Part shown: one piece after another, positions 7,339-13,224 of the stretch
Layout of the letters: every line of letters starts with the position of its first letter
Position numbering within the stretch: position 1 is the stretch's first letter
NCBI GenBank assembly: GCA_009783865.1
Contig: WRCR01000050.1
Coordinates: forward strand, 1-13,759
DNA: 13,759 nt
Reading direction: 5' to 3'
Source of the DNA: Planctomycetaceae bacterium
GTDB lineage: Bacteria; Planctomycetota; Planctomycetia; Pirellulales; Thermoguttaceae
Notes under the pieces: generated by a model
Told to the model about the DNA's origin: nothing
Seen by the model: the letters and a program-made list of their open reading frames with translations, nothing else
Databases searched by the model: none
Made by a program: the position numbers and the translations under genes

Positions 7339-7374
7339 AGACATGCAGTCGGACTAAATGTAATCCCAATTCAC
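7339..7374 (+). repeat. Diverged copy of a spacer repeat (partner at 10550-10576)
   Basis: AGACAT, AGTCGGACTA and ATTCAC occur in the same order as in the copy at 10550-10576. This copy carries about 12 extra bases before ATTCAC, and its central palindrome has decayed (AGTC-G-GACT remains). Confidence 0.5.
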
Positions 7375-7378
7375 ACGA

Positions 7379-7804
7379 TCACACCACGCTCACTTTTTCC
7401 ATTACATCGCCTTCTTGAATGGAATCGACTACGTCTTGTCCTTCGATGACTTGCCCGAAGACGGAATGTTTGCCGTCAAGCCAAGATGTCTTAACGTGAG
7501 TAATGAAAAACTGCGAACCGTTAGTGTTGGGACCGGCGTTTGCCATCGACAGAACACCGGGACCGCTGTGTTTGAGGTCTTCGTGAAACTCGTCTTCGAA
7601 TTCATAGCCGGGACCGCCGGTACCGGTGCCTTTCGGACAACCACCCTGAATCATAAAGTTTTCAATGACGCGGTGAAAAGTTAATCCGTTGTAGAAGCCG
7701 GAATTTGCCAATTTTTCAAAATTAGCGCAGGTATTCGGTGCTTTGTCGTCAAAGAGTTGCAGTTTAATAGTTCCGCGTTTCGTTTCAATCGTTGCTGTTT
7801 TCAT
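7379..7804 (-). CDS. Cyclophilin-type peptidyl-prolyl cis-trans isomerase
   Basis: The ATG at 7804 is preferred because AGGA lies 9 bases upstream and the product then begins exactly at the domain (MKTATIETKRGTIKLQLF). The longer frame to 7882 only adds residues unlike a signal peptide. The product is 141 residues, a minimal single-domain bacterial cyclophilin. The catalytic and binding residues are all present: FHRVIENFMIQGG with Arg45, Phe50 and Gln53, then NGSQFFIT with Phe100, Trp108 and His113 (equivalents of human cyclophilin A Arg55, Phe60, Gln63, Phe113, Trp121 and His126). It should speed isomerisation of X-Pro bonds in the cytoplasm, as no export signal is seen. It stands alone, divergent from the ABC ATPase gene. 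Confidence 0.93.
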   Translation of the reverse strand: MKTATIETKRGTIKLQLFDDKAPNTCANFEKLANSGFYNGLTFHRVIENFMIQGGCPKGTGTGGPGYEFEDEFHEDLKHSGPGVLSMANAGPNTNGSQFFITHVKTSWLDGKHSVFGQVIEGQDVVDSIQEGDVMEKVSVV

Positions 7805-7874
7805 AGTGAAAAATCCTGTAAAAGAAATAATAGCCGCCCGCTGGTCGGATGGACAAGTGAACAGCAATTCTAAC

Positions 7875-7902
7875 AAAAACACCGGAATAAAGTATACCGG
7901 TG
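7875..7902 (-). terminator. Hairpin with U-tract upstream of the cyclophilin gene (uncertain)
   Basis: CACCGG and CCGGTG arms (7897-7902 and 7880-7885) flank an 11-base loop. On the minus strand they are followed by TTTTT (7879-7875), like an intrinsic terminator. No minus-strand gene lies upstream in this divergent spacer, so it could only act on the cyclophilin leader or on stray transcripts. The loop also contains TATACT, which could instead be a -10 box. Confidence 0.3.
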
Positions 7903-7965
7903 AAAAATTTTATGCCTCTGTCACGCTGTTTTTCACACATGACTTCAGTTTCACTTTGATTGCGG

Positions 7966-7971
7966 TACAAT
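7966..7971 (+). promoter_or_regulatory. Candidate -10 box of the ABC ATPase gene
   Basis: TACAAT lies 34 bases before the ATG at 8005. A poor -35 (TTCAGT, 7944-7949) sits 16 bases upstream. I see no recognisable metal-regulator operator (Zur or DtxR type). Confidence 0.35.
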
Positions 7972-8004
7972 GTCCGTTTTGATTCTAAATTATCAACCCC
8001 TTCC

Positions 8005-8751
8005 ATGATGCCCAGTCCGGTTGTTGAATTCCGCAATGTTTCCTTTTCCTACGGCGGTCCCGTTGTTCTCGAAGACGTTGCGTTTTTAATAGAAAGCGGC
8101 GATTTCGTTGCGGTGGTGGGACCCAACGGCGGCGGCAAAACAACGATTCTAAAACTAATGCTCGGCTTGCTGACTCCGCAGCAAGGCACTATTCGTCTGT
8201 TCGGACAGAACCCGAAACAATCCCGTCCGCTGGTAGGTTATTCTCCGCAATTCTTGAGCGTTGACTTTTGTTTCCCGCTCACCGTTTTTGATGTCGTGCT
8301 AATGGGACGTATCAAGCCCACTTGGAATCCCGCCGCACTTTGGTACAGCAAGGAAGACCGCAATGCTGCCCGCGAGGCAATTCGGATAATGCAGTTGGAA
8401 AAATTCATCGATGCTCCTTTCGGCGGACTTTCCGGCGGACAGCGGCAGCGCGTCCTCATTGCCCGATGTATCTGCGGCAAACCGAAATTACTCCTGCTTG
8501 ATGAACCTACCAACAACATTGATATTTCTTCGGAACAAATCCTGTCGCAGATACTGACGGAATTAAATCAAACGATGACCGTCGTAATGGTATCTCACGA
8601 TGTCGGGTTTGTAGAAGAATGTGTAAAAAAAGTGATTTGCGTGAACCGCTCGGCAGCGGTACATTCTGTTTCGGAACTCGGCGATAATCAGACCATCAAT
8701 TCGCTTTACGGACATACCGGTATGAAGTTAGTTGTTCATGGACATCGGTAA
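8005..8751 (+). CDS. ABC transporter ATP-binding protein, zinc/manganese (ZnuC-like) type
   Basis: The start is the ATG at 8005 or the next one at 8008, since the family's opening strand (VVEFRNVSFSYGG) follows at once; a TTG at 7960 would overlap the putative promoter. The 248-residue protein has Walker A GPNGGGKT (39-46), the Q-loop in YSPQF (Gln82), the signature LSGGQ (142-146), Walker B LLLLDEPT with Glu167 and the H-loop His198. The run SVDFCFPLTVFDVVLMGR after the Q-loop resembles metal-ion (family 9) importers of the ZnuC/MntB type. It would energise uptake of a divalent metal at the inner membrane. Its permease and binding protein are not next to it: ruvB follows. Zinc versus manganese cannot be decided. 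Confidence 0.85.
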   Translation: MMPSPVVEFRNVSFSYGGPVVLEDVAFLIESGDFVAVVGPNGGGKTTILKLMLGLLTPQQGTIRLFGQNPKQSRPLVGYSPQFLSVDFCFPLTVFDVVLMGRIKPTWNPAALWYSKEDRNAAREAIRIMQLEKFIDAPFGGLSGGQRQRVLIARCICGKPKLLLLDEPTNNIDISSEQILSQILTELNQTMTVVMVSHDVGFVEECVKKVICVNRSAAVHSVSELGDNQTINSLYGHTGMKLVVHGHR

Positions 8752-8792
8752 AACAAGCGTCTGGCGGAAAACATTTTGCATGCCCTATATCA

Positions 8793-8821
8793 TTGACAAC
8801 ATACCGAAAATAGGATACACT
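8793..8821 (+). promoter_or_regulatory. Sigma70-type promoter of ruvB
   Basis: A perfect TTGACA (8793-8798) and TACACT (8816-8821) are separated by 17 bases. Transcription should start near 8828, about 36 bases before the ATG at 8864. It makes ruvB independent of the ABC gene upstream. Confidence 0.65.
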
Positions 8822-8863
8822 TTGATAAACAGTTAAATTCTCCATCAAGGACGTTATCGATTT

Positions 8864-9949
8864 ATGCCGCGCGAACCGATTATTACAGCACAGAACAGCA
8901 AACAGGAGCCGGACGCTGACTTTCCGCAGCCGGTTCAACCGTTGCCGGAATTGACGGAAGAAGAAAAGACACTGCGTCCGAAGCGGTTGTCCGACATGGT
9001 CGGACAATGTGAGGTCTTTGAACGTCTGATGATTTCGATTAAAGCGGCAAAAAAACGCGGCGAAACGCTTTCGCACATTCTTTTCGATGGACCGCCCGGT
9101 CTTGGAAAAACAACCTTTGCGACCTGTATTCCGAAAGAACTCGGCGTACCGGTACAAATTGGAAATGGTGCTACGCTCAAGTCCCCGAAAGACGTTCTTC
9201 CCTACTTGACCAACGCCGAAGAAGGTTCGGTGCTGTTCATTGACGAAATTCACCGGATGCAGAAAACCGTTGAAGAATTTCTTTATCCCGCAATGGAGGA
9301 TTTTCGGGTTGACCTAACGCTGGGAGAAGGGGTATCAGCGAGAACGCTGAACATTCAACTAAAGCACTTCACTCTCATCGGAGCGACTACCCGAACCGGT
9401 TTGATTTCTTCGCCGCTGCGGGACAGATTTCCGATTCGGGAACACTTGGATTTCTATTCAATAGACGAATTGGCAACGATAGTGCGGCGCAATGCGGTGA
9501 AGTTGGAAATTAAAATAGACGATGATGCCGCTGCCGAAATAGCGTCCCGCAGTCGGGGAACACCGCGGCTGGCAAACAATCGGCTGCGCTGGGTGCGCGA
9601 TTTTGCCGATGCGAAAGGAAGTAAGACGATTACTTACAAGGTAGCGGTTGACGCGCTTGCAATGCAGGGAATTGACGAATTGGGACTCGACCAGCAGGAC
9701 AAGAAATATCTGCGGACGATACTGGAGTTGCATCACGGCGGACCTGTCGGTGTGGAATCCATTGCACACACATTGAACATCGCAACAGATACCTTAACGG
9801 ACGAAGTTGAACCGTTTCTCTTGCGCAGCGAACTGCTTATCCGCACGCCGAAAGGAAGATGTCTCACCGAAAAAGGTTTTGCACATCTCGGCGCAAATCC
9901 AGAGGACTATCGCGGACAATTCGTTTATGGGTTACTGAACTGCCGATGA
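8864..9949 (+). CDS. ruvB: Holliday junction branch-migration ATPase RuvB
   Basis: RuvB forms hexameric rings that pump DNA through the RuvA-bound Holliday junction during recombinational repair. The 361-residue product has the family order: LRPKRLSDMVGQ, Walker A GPPGLGKT (76-83), Walker B FIDEIH (125-130), sensor 1 GATTRTG (173-179), sensor 2 RGTPRLANN (231-239) and the C-terminal winged helix (GPVGVESIAHTL to RTPKGRCLTEKGFAHLG). Length is typical, with an N-terminal extension of about 30 residues. The sensor 2 region reads ANNRLRWVRDFA where most bacteria have ANRLLRRVRDFA; I associate this variant with planctomycetes. AAGGA is 12 bases before the ATG, rather far. ruvA and ruvC are not in the window. 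Confidence 0.95.
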   Translation: MPREPIITAQNSKQEPDADFPQPVQPLPELTEEEKTLRPKRLSDMVGQCEVFERLMISIKAAKKRGETLSHILFDGPPGLGKTTFATCIPKELGVPVQIGNGATLKSPKDVLPYLTNAEEGSVLFIDEIHRMQKTVEEFLYPAMEDFRVDLTLGEGVSARTLNIQLKHFTLIGATTRTGLISSPLRDRFPIREHLDFYSIDELATIVRRNAVKLEIKIDDDAAAEIASRSRGTPRLANNRLRWVRDFADAKGSKTITYKVAVDALAMQGIDELGLDQQDKKYLRTILELHHGGPVGVESIAHTLNIATDTLTDEVEPFLLRSELLIRTPKGRCLTEKGFAHLGANPEDYRGQFVYGLLNCR

Positions 9950-9980
9950 CTGGCGGAATAATAACACATACCTGCTAACA

Positions 9981-10009
9981 TTGAAAAAAAAGCGGAAGTA
10001 TATTACAAT
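9981..10009 (+). promoter_or_regulatory. Sigma70-type promoter of the PadR-family gene
   Basis: TTGAAA (9981-9986) and TACAAT (10004-10009) are separated by 17 bases. Transcription should start near 10016, about 29 bases before the ATG, overlapping the candidate operator that begins at 10017. Confidence 0.6.
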
Positions 10010-10016
10010 ATAAATT

Positions 10017-10037
10017 TATGTCATATCGTATCAGATA
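10017..10037. promoter_or_regulatory. Candidate PadR operator (imperfect dyad)
   Basis: TATGTCATA (10017-10025) and TATCAGATA (10029-10037) are inverted half-sites matching at 7 of 9 positions around a TCG centre. The dyad sits at the predicted transcription start of the regulator's own gene. PadR-family proteins commonly bind such A/T-rich dyads and repress themselves. Confidence 0.4.
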
Positions 10038-10044
10038 AATAATC

Positions 10045-10425
10045 ATGCAAAAGAACAAACAAAAAGTGTTCACGCAGTGTCCTTGCGTTGGAGCAACACT
10101 GGACAAACTGGTTCAGCCGGCGATGCTGGCTGTTCTTTTGCAGGGACCGCTGCACGGTTACGAATTGGCTAAAAAAATCGGCGAAATTCCGCACTTTCTT
10201 GACGAAGCACCGGATGTTTCCGGTATCTATCGAATGCTCAAATCCTTGGAAGCACGCGGAATTGTTACTTCGGATTGGGATATTTCCGAAAAGGGGCGAC
10301 CCAAACGTCTGTTCACCATCACCGATGCCGGCCGGCAGTGTCTCGAAAACTGGAATGCCACGCTGCAAAATTACCACAAAGCGGTCGGTTCGCTTCTGAA
10401 AACCACGCAAAAGTCCCTGCGGTGA
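10045..10425 (+). CDS. PadR-family winged-helix regulator with a CPC N-terminus
   Basis: The 126-residue protein carries a PadR-type winged helix: LVQPAMLAVLLQGPLHGYELAKKIGE (about 22-47), a recognition region PDVSGIYRMLKSLEARGIVTSDW (56-78) and the wing KGRPKRLFTITDAG (83-96), then a C-terminal helix for dimerisation. It begins with CPCVGATLDKL (12-22), a Cys-Pro-Cys motif kept in a recognisable subgroup of PadR proteins, which could bind metal or sense redox state; that is inference. It has its own promoter and a candidate operator, with no effector gene in an obvious operon. The next gene is 235 bases away, so its targets may be elsewhere. No Shine-Dalgarno is visible at the ATG. Confidence 0.85.
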   Translation: MQKNKQKVFTQCPCVGATLDKLVQPAMLAVLLQGPLHGYELAKKIGEIPHFLDEAPDVSGIYRMLKSLEARGIVTSDWDISEKGRPKRLFTITDAGRQCLENWNATLQNYHKAVGSLLKTTQKSLR

Positions 10426-10472
10426 TTTAGCCGGTACTCCGGTTTTAATAAGAGCAGCGGATGTATTATGTG

Positions 10473-10492
10473 CGGCGGGCATACGCCCGCCG
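10473..10492. repeat. Short palindrome (CGGCGGGC / GCCCGCCG)
   Basis: Perfect 8-bp arms flank an ATAC loop. It lies in the 235-base spacer after the PadR gene (10426-10660), which holds no gene but three palindromes. It is nearly the same element as the one at 7188-7205. Confidence 0.6.
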
Positions 10493-10506
10493 TTCGTTGT
10501 GTCCCC

Positions 10507-10530
10507 GCGGCGGTTCGTTGAACCGTCCGC
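10507..10530. repeat. Palindrome around CGGTTC-GTT-GAACCG
   Basis: CGGTTC (10511-10516) and GAACCG (10520-10525) flank GTT. GCGG and CCGC outside extend the stem past one bulged T. A related CGGTTC/GAACCG hairpin lies at 13157-13176, also beside a GTCCGC word. Confidence 0.5.
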
Positions 10531-10549
10531 TAAACGAACAACGTGAAAA

Positions 10550-10576
10550 AGACATATGTAGTCGGACTACATTCAC
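10550..10576 (+). repeat. Spacer repeat with perfect ATGTAGTC dyad (partner at 7339-7374)
   Basis: ATGTAGTC (10556-10563) and GACTACAT (10565-10572) form 8-bp arms around a single G. AGACAT before and ATTCAC after are shared with the copy at 7339-7374. Confidence 0.55.
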
Positions 10577-10660
10577 TGTTGCTTACAGGTTGTTTTGTTC
10601 GGAAAAATAAGGTAAAAATTAGGTTCACTTGGCAAATTCCAACAATTTTTCGTGCATTTC

Positions 10661-11809
10661 GTGGTTAAAAAAACGATGTATTTACAGTTTACGTTAGTTC
10701 TATTTTTCGTTGTGTTTTCCATTGCCGGTAATGCTGCCGAAACAAATTGGCAACTCTACCGCTGCGACCCGCAGGCAACTGTCGCACCGGAAAACGTCCA
10801 ACTGCCCGACAAACTGCAACTCCGCTGGAAACAAAAACTCGAAACCGAATGGGTCGAAGCAGCACCCGTCATCGCAAACGGTGTTCTCTACGCCGGTACA
10901 ACCGACACCGGCTTGCGAACCTTTTCAATGAAAGACGGAAAACCGCAGTGGACTTTTCCGATTGAATCCGGCATGCTGATTCCGCCGTCTTATCATTCCG
11001 TTGACGACAACCGGTTTGTTCTTGCCGGAAGCACTGACGGCACGCTCTTCGCTGTTGATGCCGCAGCCGGAAAACAACGCTGGTCATTCAAAACGCAGGG
11101 AACACTTCATAACGCTCCGAACATTGATACCAAAACGAATCGTGTTCTGCTGACTTCCGAAGACGGTTCGCTTTACGCCATCGACATCACAACCGGCAAA
11201 CTCGTCTGGGAATACAAAGCCGAAGACCAACTCCGTTGTTTTCCAACTATTTTGGGGCGGTATTGTTTCGTTTCCGGCTGCGATAGTCATCTTCATACCG
11301 TTGATTTGGATACCGGCAAATGCGTTTCTAAAATCGACATCGACGCACCTAGCGGTACGACTCCGGTTGTTTGCGGCAGTACACTTTTTTTCGGAACAGA
11401 GGGCAACGAGTTTCTCGCCGTTAATTGGAATGCCGAAACAAAGGAAGCGAAAATCGTCTGGCGTTATGCCGTCAAACAGGCAATCCGAAGTCCGGCGGTC
11501 TGCTCGAAAGACGGACTCGTTATCTTCTGCGGAATGGATAAAACCGTGCGGGCGTTGTCGCAAAAAGACGGTGAAGAACGCTGGCTCTTCCGAACAAAGG
11601 GAAGAATGGAACACGCCGGTGCGATTATCATCGGCGGCAAGATTTATGTCAGTTCGCAGGACTCAACGCTTTACGTTCTTTCGTTGAAAGACGGAACGAA
11701 GTTAGACGGCATTGAACTGTCCGGCAGACCGCTTGGTTCGCCGATTGCGGCTGATAACTCGCTTGTGATTGCAACAGATGAGGGGATGATTTATTGTTTC
11801 GGACAGTAG
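10661..11809 (+). CDS. Exported PQQ-like (BamB-type) beta-propeller protein
   Basis: The product begins with a signal peptide (core LQFTLVLFFVVFSIAG, cleavage near GNA-AE). About seven beta-propeller blades follow, with recurring patterns such as LYAGTTDTGLRTF, GSTDGTLFAVDAAAGKQRWSF, SEDGSLYAIDITTGKLVWEY and SSQDSTLYVLSLKDG. The start is uncertain: GTG at 10661 gives the signal peptide a positive N-region (VKKT), while GTG at 10652 and ATG at 10676 are alternatives, none with a Shine-Dalgarno. Such PQQ-like repeat proteins are abundant in planctomycetes and usually act as binding scaffolds in the cell envelope. The N-terminal words NWQLYRCDP resemble the NWPQFRGP opening common in them. No alcohol-dehydrogenase catalytic motif is evident, so an enzymatic role is not supported. 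It converges on mtaB with a 14-base gap. Confidence 0.85.
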   Translation: MVKKTMYLQFTLVLFFVVFSIAGNAAETNWQLYRCDPQATVAPENVQLPDKLQLRWKQKLETEWVEAAPVIANGVLYAGTTDTGLRTFSMKDGKPQWTFPIESGMLIPPSYHSVDDNRFVLAGSTDGTLFAVDAAAGKQRWSFKTQGTLHNAPNIDTKTNRVLLTSEDGSLYAIDITTGKLVWEYKAEDQLRCFPTILGRYCFVSGCDSHLHTVDLDTGKCVSKIDIDAPSGTTPVVCGSTLFFGTEGNEFLAVNWNAETKEAKIVWRYAVKQAIRSPAVCSKDGLVIFCGMDKTVRALSQKDGEERWLFRTKGRMEHAGAIIIGGKIYVSSQDSTLYVLSLKDGTKLDGIELSGRPLGSPIAADNSLVIATDEGMIYCFGQ

Positions 11810-11823
11810 AACACAGCGTAAGA

Positions 11824-13068
11824 TTAGAAATGCTGCGCTAACAATATGTCATCTTCTGTCCGCAGAACCTCAACTTCGGCAATCTCCCCGACGCGCTGCG
11901 GTGTCGATAACCGCACATCGAGATACCGGTCTGCCGTTCCGCTGTCCGGCGTTTCCAATAACACCGAAACCTTTGTTCCGATTAACGACTCGGCATATTC
12001 TCTCCGCAGTTGTTTGCCGAGTTGAATCAGCCGCTCCGTCCGCTGTTTCTGCACCGGCGGCGGAATTTGACCGGCATAGTCCGCCGCTTCCGTTCCCTTT
12101 CTTGCACTAAATCGAAAAACATGCACTTTAGAAAACCGCAACTGCCGGACAACCTCGCAGGTCTCCTCGAACTCCGCTTCCGTCTCGGCAGGAAATCCGA
12201 CAATAACATCAGTCGTCAATGCCGGTTTATCGAACTGCTTTTTCAATTCTTCGCAGCGGTTCACGAATTTTGCCGCATCCCAGCGGCGTTTCATACGCCG
12301 TAAAACACTGCTGCTGCCGCTTTGCATCGGTAAATGAAGATGCGGACAAATCCGCTGCGGATTCGCCAGAATTAAATCGACTAACTCGTCAGAAACCTCG
12401 ACCGCTTCAAGCGAAGAGAGCCGCAAACGAAACGGTTCGTCGACCGCCGTAATTTTTTCGAGAAGCGAAACAAGAGCAGTGCTGTTATTCTGCTCTCTGC
12501 CGTAATATCCCAAGTGAATACCGGTTAAAACCAATTCGCGGTATCCGTTTTTTGCAAGCGTTTTAATTTCGTCAAGGATTTCGTTTTCCGGTCTGCTTGC
12601 CAGAATCGGTCGGACTTTCGGTATGATGCAGTAAGAACAACTGTTGCAGCAGCCGTCTTGAATTTTTATGTAAGCACGGTGTCTTTCGGCAAAGGAAGTA
12701 ATACCCTTCGGTATTTCGGAAAGTCCTAATTCTTCGAGAAGCATACCGAGTTGACTTTTGTCTTTTAGCAGTGTTATCGGAGCAACTATGTTGCCGGTTT
12801 GCATGCCGGCAAATGCTTCGGGACTGTGTGAAACGGAACAGCCGGCGGCGATGATTTTTGCACCGGCATTTTCACGGATACATTTTCGGACTAACTTCCT
12901 GCTTTTTAATTCGCTTTCGGCAGTGACGGCGCAGGTATTGACGAAGACAATGTCGGCAATTTCGCCGTCTTTTGCTTCGGTATAACCCAATCGGCGGAGC
13001 CCTTCGCGGAAGAGTTCCGTTTCGTATTGATTGACTTTACATCCGAGTGTTGCAAGACGAAAAAACAT
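11824..13068 (-). CDS. mtaB: tRNA t6A37 methylthiotransferase MtaB (radical SAM)
   Basis: MtaB converts N6-threonylcarbamoyladenosine at position 37 of ANN-decoding tRNAs to its 2-methylthio form. The 414-residue product has the UPF0004 domain with three cluster cysteines, Cys10 (LGCKVNQYE, typical of MtaB rather than MiaB or RimO), Cys46 (NTCAV) and Cys77 (AAGCS). The radical SAM motif has Cys140, Cys144 and Cys147 (DGCCNSCSYCIIP), followed by LPMQSG (246-251), TDVIVGFP (286-293) and a C-terminal TRAM domain (about 360-411). Length is normal. The motif contains an extra cysteine (Cys141) directly after the first ligand. AAAGAAA is the only hint of a ribosome-binding site. A perfect palindrome lies 15 bases upstream of the start. 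Confidence 0.93.
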   Translation of the reverse strand: MFFRLATLGCKVNQYETELFREGLRRLGYTEAKDGEIADIVFVNTCAVTAESELKSRKLVRKCIRENAGAKIIAAGCSVSHSPEAFAGMQTGNIVAPITLLKDKSQLGMLLEELGLSEIPKGITSFAERHRAYIKIQDGCCNSCSYCIIPKVRPILASRPENEILDEIKTLAKNGYRELVLTGIHLGYYGREQNNSTALVSLLEKITAVDEPFRLRLSSLEAVEVSDELVDLILANPQRICPHLHLPMQSGSSSVLRRMKRRWDAAKFVNRCEELKKQFDKPALTTDVIVGFPAETEAEFEETCEVVRQLRFSKVHVFRFSARKGTEAADYAGQIPPPVQKQRTERLIQLGKQLRREYAESLIGTKVSVLLETPDSGTADRYLDVRLSTPQRVGEIAEVEVLRTEDDILLAQHF

Positions 13069-13082
13069 GTGATTTCTTTTGG

Positions 13083-13102
13083 CGTAGGATTTTAATCCTA
13101 CG
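13083..13102. repeat. Perfect palindrome (CGTAGGATT / AATCCTACG)
   Basis: Nine-bp arms flank a TT loop. It lies directly upstream of mtaB, probably in its leader or promoter, and on the minus strand its centre reads TAAAAT, which could serve as a -10 box. Confidence 0.55.
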
Positions 13103-13118
13103 TGATGTACAAAGAAGG

Positions 13119-13153
13119 AGCGGCGAAGCAGCCCGTTAGAACTGTCCGCCGCT
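13119..13153. repeat. Inverted repeat AGCGGCG / CGCCGCT
   Basis: Perfect 7-bp arms at 13119-13125 and 13147-13153 enclose 21 bases. It is the second of four inverted repeats in the 156-base spacer between mtaB and the hypothetical gene. Confidence 0.45.
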
Positions 13154-13156
13154 TTC

Positions 13157-13176
13157 CGGTTCCCCCTATCGAACCG
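13157..13176 (+). repeat. Hairpin CGGTTC / GAACCG followed by TTTT
   Basis: Perfect 6-bp arms flank an 8-base loop, with TTTT at 13177-13180 on the plus strand. It would be a weak plus-strand terminator, but no plus-strand gene precedes it, so I treat it as a repeat related to the one at 10507-10530. Confidence 0.4.
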
Positions 13177-13198
13177 TTTTCGCTGCTGGGGCCAACCA

Positions 13199-13216
13199 GT
13201 GTTACACCACTAACAC
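13199..13216. repeat. Hairpin GTGTTA / TAACAC
   Basis: Perfect 6-bp arms flank CACCAC, 8 bases after the stop codon of the minus-strand hypothetical gene. It could help form that transcript's 3' end, but no U-tract follows. Confidence 0.4.
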
Positions 13217-13224
13217 ATTCCTTC

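Larger units (their letters stand above)
6951..7378. other. 428-bp spacer without a credible gene
   Basis: The left part (6951-7106) is A/T-rich with no feature I can name. The right part (7107-7378) is a mosaic of GAGTA microrepeats, several short palindromes and one diverged repeat shared with the spacer near 10550; these are listed separately. An 89-codon minus-strand frame here only translates these repeats. The spacer separates the V4R operon promoter from the 3' end of the cyclophilin gene. Confidence 0.6.

Noticed and set aside
7100..7369. 89-codon minus-strand frame in the spacer
   Set aside because: It translates the palindromes and GAGTA microrepeats (ending LLTTQYSSLTTKY), resembles no protein family and has no ribosome-binding site.
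7107..7376. Possible CRISPR array
   Set aside because: The palindromes differ in sequence and spacing, no identical repeats alternate with unique spacers, and no cas gene is present.
10021..10482. 153-codon minus-strand frame
   Set aside because: It is antisense to the PadR gene and runs over its promoter region and a spacer palindrome.
10507..10530. Possible tRNA T-arm (GGTTCG words) here and near 13171 on the minus strand
   Set aside because: No acceptor, D or anticodon arm can be folded around either site; they are simple hairpins.
13157..13180. Plus-strand intrinsic terminator
   Set aside because: The stem is followed by only four T and no plus-strand gene lies upstream; both flanking genes are on the minus strand.
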